Shown here: one piece after another, positions 5,530 through 7,355 of the stretch
Position numbering within the stretch: position 1 is the stretch's first letter
Layout of the letters: every line of letters starts with the position of its first letter
Assembly (NCBI GenBank): GCA_900542385.1
Contig: UQNP01000090.1
Span: 1 to 7,355, forward strand
Reading direction: 5' to 3'
From: an uncultured Eubacterium sp.
GTDB taxonomy: Bacteria; Bacillota; Clostridia; Peptostreptococcales; Anaerovoracaceae
Length of the DNA stretch: 7,355 nucleotides
Notes under the pieces: model-generated
Seen by the model: only the letters and a program-made list of their open reading frames with translations
Told to the model about the DNA's origin: nothing
The model's database searches: none
Program-made: the position numbers and the translations under genes

Positions 5530-6897
5530 ATGTCAAATTATGTTGAAAGATGTATTGAACTTTGCAAACAAAAGAATCCTGGTGAAACAGAATTCCATCA
5601 GACAGTAGAAGAAGTTCTTACTTCACTCAAGCCTGTTATCGACAAGCATCCTGAGTATGAAGAAGCTGCTCTTCTTGAAAGACTTACAGAACCTGAAAGA
5701 GGTGTTACTTTCAGAGTAGTATGGGTTGACGATGCTGGTAAAGTACAGGTCAATAAGGGTTACAGATATCAGTTCAACAGTGCGATCGGACCTTACAAAG
5801 GCGGTCTCAGATTTGCTCCAAATGTATATCCTGGAATCATTAAGTTCTTAGGTTTCGAACAGATATTCAAAAACAGTCTTACAGGACTTCCTATCGGCGG
5901 CGGCAAAGGCGGCTCCGACTTCGATCCTAACGGCAAATCCGATGCTGAAGTAATGAGATTCTGTCAGGCGTTCATGACTGAATTATACAGACATATAGGT
6001 CCTCATACTGATGTTCCTGCCGGTGACCTCGGTGTAGGCGGAAGAGAGATCGGTTACCTCTTCGGACAGTACAAGAGAATCGTTGACAGATACGAAGGCG
6101 TTCTCACTGGTAAAGGAATCCCTTACGGCGGTCTCCTCGGAAGATCAGAAGCTACAGGTTTCGGTATCGTATGGTACGCTGAAGAGATGCTGAAAGCTAA
6201 CGGCGAAGAAATGAAGGGCAAGACAGTTGCTATCTCCGGTTTCGGCAACGTTGCATGGGGTTCTGCATGGAAACTGCAGCAGCTGGGAGCTAAGTGCGTA
6301 ACTATTTCCGGTCCTGACGGATACATCTACGATCCTGAAGGTATCAGCACTGATGAAAAAATCGCATATCTCCTCGAGCTGAGAGCTTCCGGTAAAAACA
6401 TCTGCGCTCCTTACGCTGAGAAGTTCCCTGAAGCTAAATTTATCGCAGGCAAAAAGCCTTGGGGCGTTTGCCAGGACTTCGATGTTAAAGTTGATCTCTT
6501 CATCCCTTGCGCAATGCAGAATGACGTGCATATGGAAGATGCTAAGAACATCGTTGAATCAGGCTGCAAGTTCTACTGCGAAGGTGCTAACATGCCTACA
6601 ACAAACGATGCTCTCGTTTATCTGATGGATAAGATGATTGCTGTTGGCCCTGCTAAGGCTGCAAACGCAGGCGGTGTTGCATGCTCCTGCATCGAAATGG
6701 GTCAGAATGCAGGTCATACTGTATTCCAGCATGAAGATGTTTACGAACAGCTTCACCAGATCATGAGAAACATCTATAACGCTTGCGCTAACGCTGGAGA
6801 AACTTACTACGGCGACAAAAACGCCCTGGTACAGGGTGCAAACATCGCTGGTTTCGAAAGAGTTGCAGAAGCTATGATGGCACAGGGTATTGTATAA
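5530..6897 (+). CDS. gdhA: Glutamate dehydrogenase, hexameric small type
   Basis: The enzyme catalyses the reversible reductive amination of 2-oxoglutarate with ammonia to glutamate in the cytoplasm. Its 455 residues match the usual length of the homohexameric class. The substrate domain shows IGPYKGGLRF (Lys90), Lys114, the catalytic Lys126 in PIGGGKGGSDFDPNG and Asp166 in VPAGDLGVGGREIG. These correspond to Lys89, Lys113, Lys125 and Asp165 of the Clostridium symbiosum enzyme. The Rossmann domain carries GFGNVA (237-242) and SGPDGYIYDPEG. CEGANMPTT and AANAGGVACS complete the active site, with Ser386 likely equivalent to Ser380. Most relatives in databases are labelled NADP-specific, but Phe238, Pro262 and Asp263 are the residues of the NAD-dependent clostridial enzyme, so the cofactor is uncertain. 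AGGAG ending at 5520 lies 9 bases before the ATG. Codon choice (ATC, GGT, GCT) differs from the ATA-rich neighbours and suggests high expression. It has its own promoter and terminator. Confidence 0.97.
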   Translation: MSNYVERCIELCKQKNPGETEFHQTVEEVLTSLKPVIDKHPEYEEAALLERLTEPERGVTFRVVWVDDAGKVQVNKGYRYQFNSAIGPYKGGLRFAPNVYPGIIKFLGFEQIFKNSLTGLPIGGGKGGSDFDPNGKSDAEVMRFCQAFMTELYRHIGPHTDVPAGDLGVGGREIGYLFGQYKRIVDRYEGVLTGKGIPYGGLLGRSEATGFGIVWYAEEMLKANGEEMKGKTVAISGFGNVAWGSAWKLQQLGAKCVTISGPDGYIYDPEGISTDEKIAYLLELRASGKNICAPYAEKFPEAKFIAGKKPWGVCQDFDVKVDLFIPCAMQNDVHMEDAKNIVESGCKFYCEGANMPTTNDALVYLMDKMIAVGPAKAANAGGVACSCIEMGQNAGHTVFQHEDVYEQLHQIMRNIYNACANAGETYYGDKNALVQGANIAGFERVAEAMMAQGIV

Positions 6898-6934
6898 AGT
6901 CCGATTAAAAAGATTTTACAAATTCATGATTATA

Positions 6935-6970
6935 AAAAACCCGTTTCGGATTCATCTGAAACGGGTTTTT
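6935..6970. terminator. Strong intrinsic terminator of gdhA, probably bidirectional
   Basis: The arms 6935-6950 (AAAAACCCGTTTCGGA) and 6955-6970 (TCTGAAACGGGTTTTT) pair over 16 positions, one of them G-U, around a TTCA loop. The plus strand ends in TTTTT, 73 bases after the gdhA stop. The minus strand also ends in a T tract and lies 17 bases after the end of the convergent repeat-protein gene, so it can serve both. Confidence 0.92.
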
Positions 6971-6987
6971 CACTGGAGATTAAAATA

Positions 6988-7241
6988 TTATTTTATCCCT
7001 GTTTCCCTGCATTTTCTCTCATCCGTTTCTTTTGCAATGCGTTCCTTTGCTTCCTCTACGGTTTCACCCTCTTTTACAAGAAATTCTTCTACGAATTTGT
7101 CGCTTATCTTCGTAAAACCGCCGACAACACCCTCTTCTACTTTCTTATATCCTCCAACAACTCCGTTTTCTATTTTTTATATCCGTCTGTAACCACCTCA
7201 GCGATTTCTTCATTTACTTTTACTATTTTTGATTTTGCCAT
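6988..7241 (-). pseudogene. Small repeat protein gene with a one-base frameshift
   Basis: From ATG at 7241 the frame reads MAKSKIVKVNEEIAEVV then TDGYKK and stops at TAG (7170-7172) after 23 residues. The stop comes directly after a run of six A (7173-7178 on the plus strand). Adding one A restores an uninterrupted 84-residue protein ending at TAA (6988-6990). The restored protein has three 11-residue repeats: GYKKIENGVVG, GYKKVEEGVVG and GFTKISDKFVE. An acidic and basic helical tail follows (EGETVEEAKERIAKE). I recall similar short GYKKIE-repeat proteins with a GETVEEAK tail in Firmicutes, function unknown. AGGAG at 7251-7255 sits 9 bases before this ATG, but only 3 before another ATG at 7247. 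The gene follows the partial membrane protein gene by 15 bases, so they look co-transcribed. The break may be a sequencing error, a true mutation or programmed frameshifting. Confidence 0.75.
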
Positions 7242-7256
7242 TATCATTTTCTCCTC

Positions 7257-7355
7257 TTATTCCTCTCTGTCGTTGATTTCACCGTAATCTCTTCTTTTCC
7301 CTATCATCTCTATTGCTACTGCCGCTCCTACTGCTATTACCGTCAATGGAATAAT
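7257..7355 (-). CDS. C-terminus of a small membrane protein, start beyond window
   Basis: A minus-strand frame is open from the right edge to TAA at 7257-7259 and gives 32 visible residues. They form a hydrophobic stretch (IIPLTVIAVGAAVAIEMI) followed by a charged tail (GKRRDYGEINDREE). This looks like the last membrane helix of a protein, with a cytoplasmic C-terminus suggested by the positive residues. No credible start lies in view: the only ATG is codon 17, at the end of the helix. It ends 15 bases before the repeat-protein gene, and that gene's ribosome binding site overlaps its stop codon, so the two are probably one operon. I do not recognise the family. The length of the missing part is unknown, and the fragment could also be nearly the whole of a very small protein. 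Confidence 0.6.
   Translation of the reverse strand: MIPLTVIAVGAAVAIEMIGKRRDYGEINDREE

Noticed and set aside
6145..6531. A 128-codon open frame on the minus strand within gdhA
   Set aside because: It is antisense to the Rossmann domain of an intact glutamate dehydrogenase and carries no start signal or domain.
6890..7192. A 100-codon open frame on the plus strand after gdhA
   Set aside because: It overlaps the end of gdhA and runs through the strong terminator hairpin. It is the antisense of the repeat-protein gene on the minus strand, which has a proper ribosome binding site and internal repeats.

Overview
The window comes from a low-GC, AT-rich bacterial chromosome, most likely an anaerobic clostridial-type Firmicute. 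The pointers are strong AAGGAGG-type ribosome binding sites, heavy use of AGA and ATA codons outside gdhA, extended -10 sigma-A-type promoters, and a hexameric glutamate dehydrogenase very close to the well-studied clostridial enzyme. I cannot name a genus. The genes are ordinary chromosomal housekeeping and transport genes. I see no insertion sequence, phage gene, CRISPR array, tRNA or rRNA.

Layout from left to right. (1) Bases 1-2031, plus strand: a two-component system. A membrane-anchored PAS-domain histidine kinase, whose N-terminus is cut by the window edge, is followed one base later by an OmpR/PhoB-type response regulator. A perfect 12-bp hairpin at 2056-2085 probably ends transcription from both sides. 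(2) Bases 2139-3674, minus strand: a small two-helix membrane protein resembling DUF3311, then an ArsB/NhaD-type ion transporter, spaced as an operon. (3) Bases 3796-5199, minus strand: the magnesium channel MgtE. (4) Bases 5200-5529: a regulatory region between divergent mgtE and gdhA. It holds one good promoter for each gene, an 11-bp inverted repeat and a CodY-like box. (5) Bases 5530-6897, plus strand: glutamate dehydrogenase, ended by a strong 16-bp hairpin at 6935-6970 that can also serve the convergent genes. (6) Bases 6988-7355, minus strand: the C-terminus of a small membrane protein followed by a short gene made of three 11-residue repeats. That gene is broken by one missing base in a run of six A.

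How the genes fit together: the two-component pair is one signalling unit, but nothing visible links it to a target. The transporter pair and MgtE both handle ions and lie head to tail, but a 121-bp gap with a long AT palindrome separates them, so they may be transcribed separately. GdhA links ammonia and 2-oxoglutarate to glutamate. Its codon choice points to high expression, and a CodY-like box upstream suggests control by amino-acid supply.

I found no convincing undescribed system. The observations most worth checking are the single-base frameshift in the repeat protein at the right edge, the unexplained inverted repeat between mgtE and gdhA, and the pairing of a DUF3311-like protein with an ArsB/NhaD transporter.
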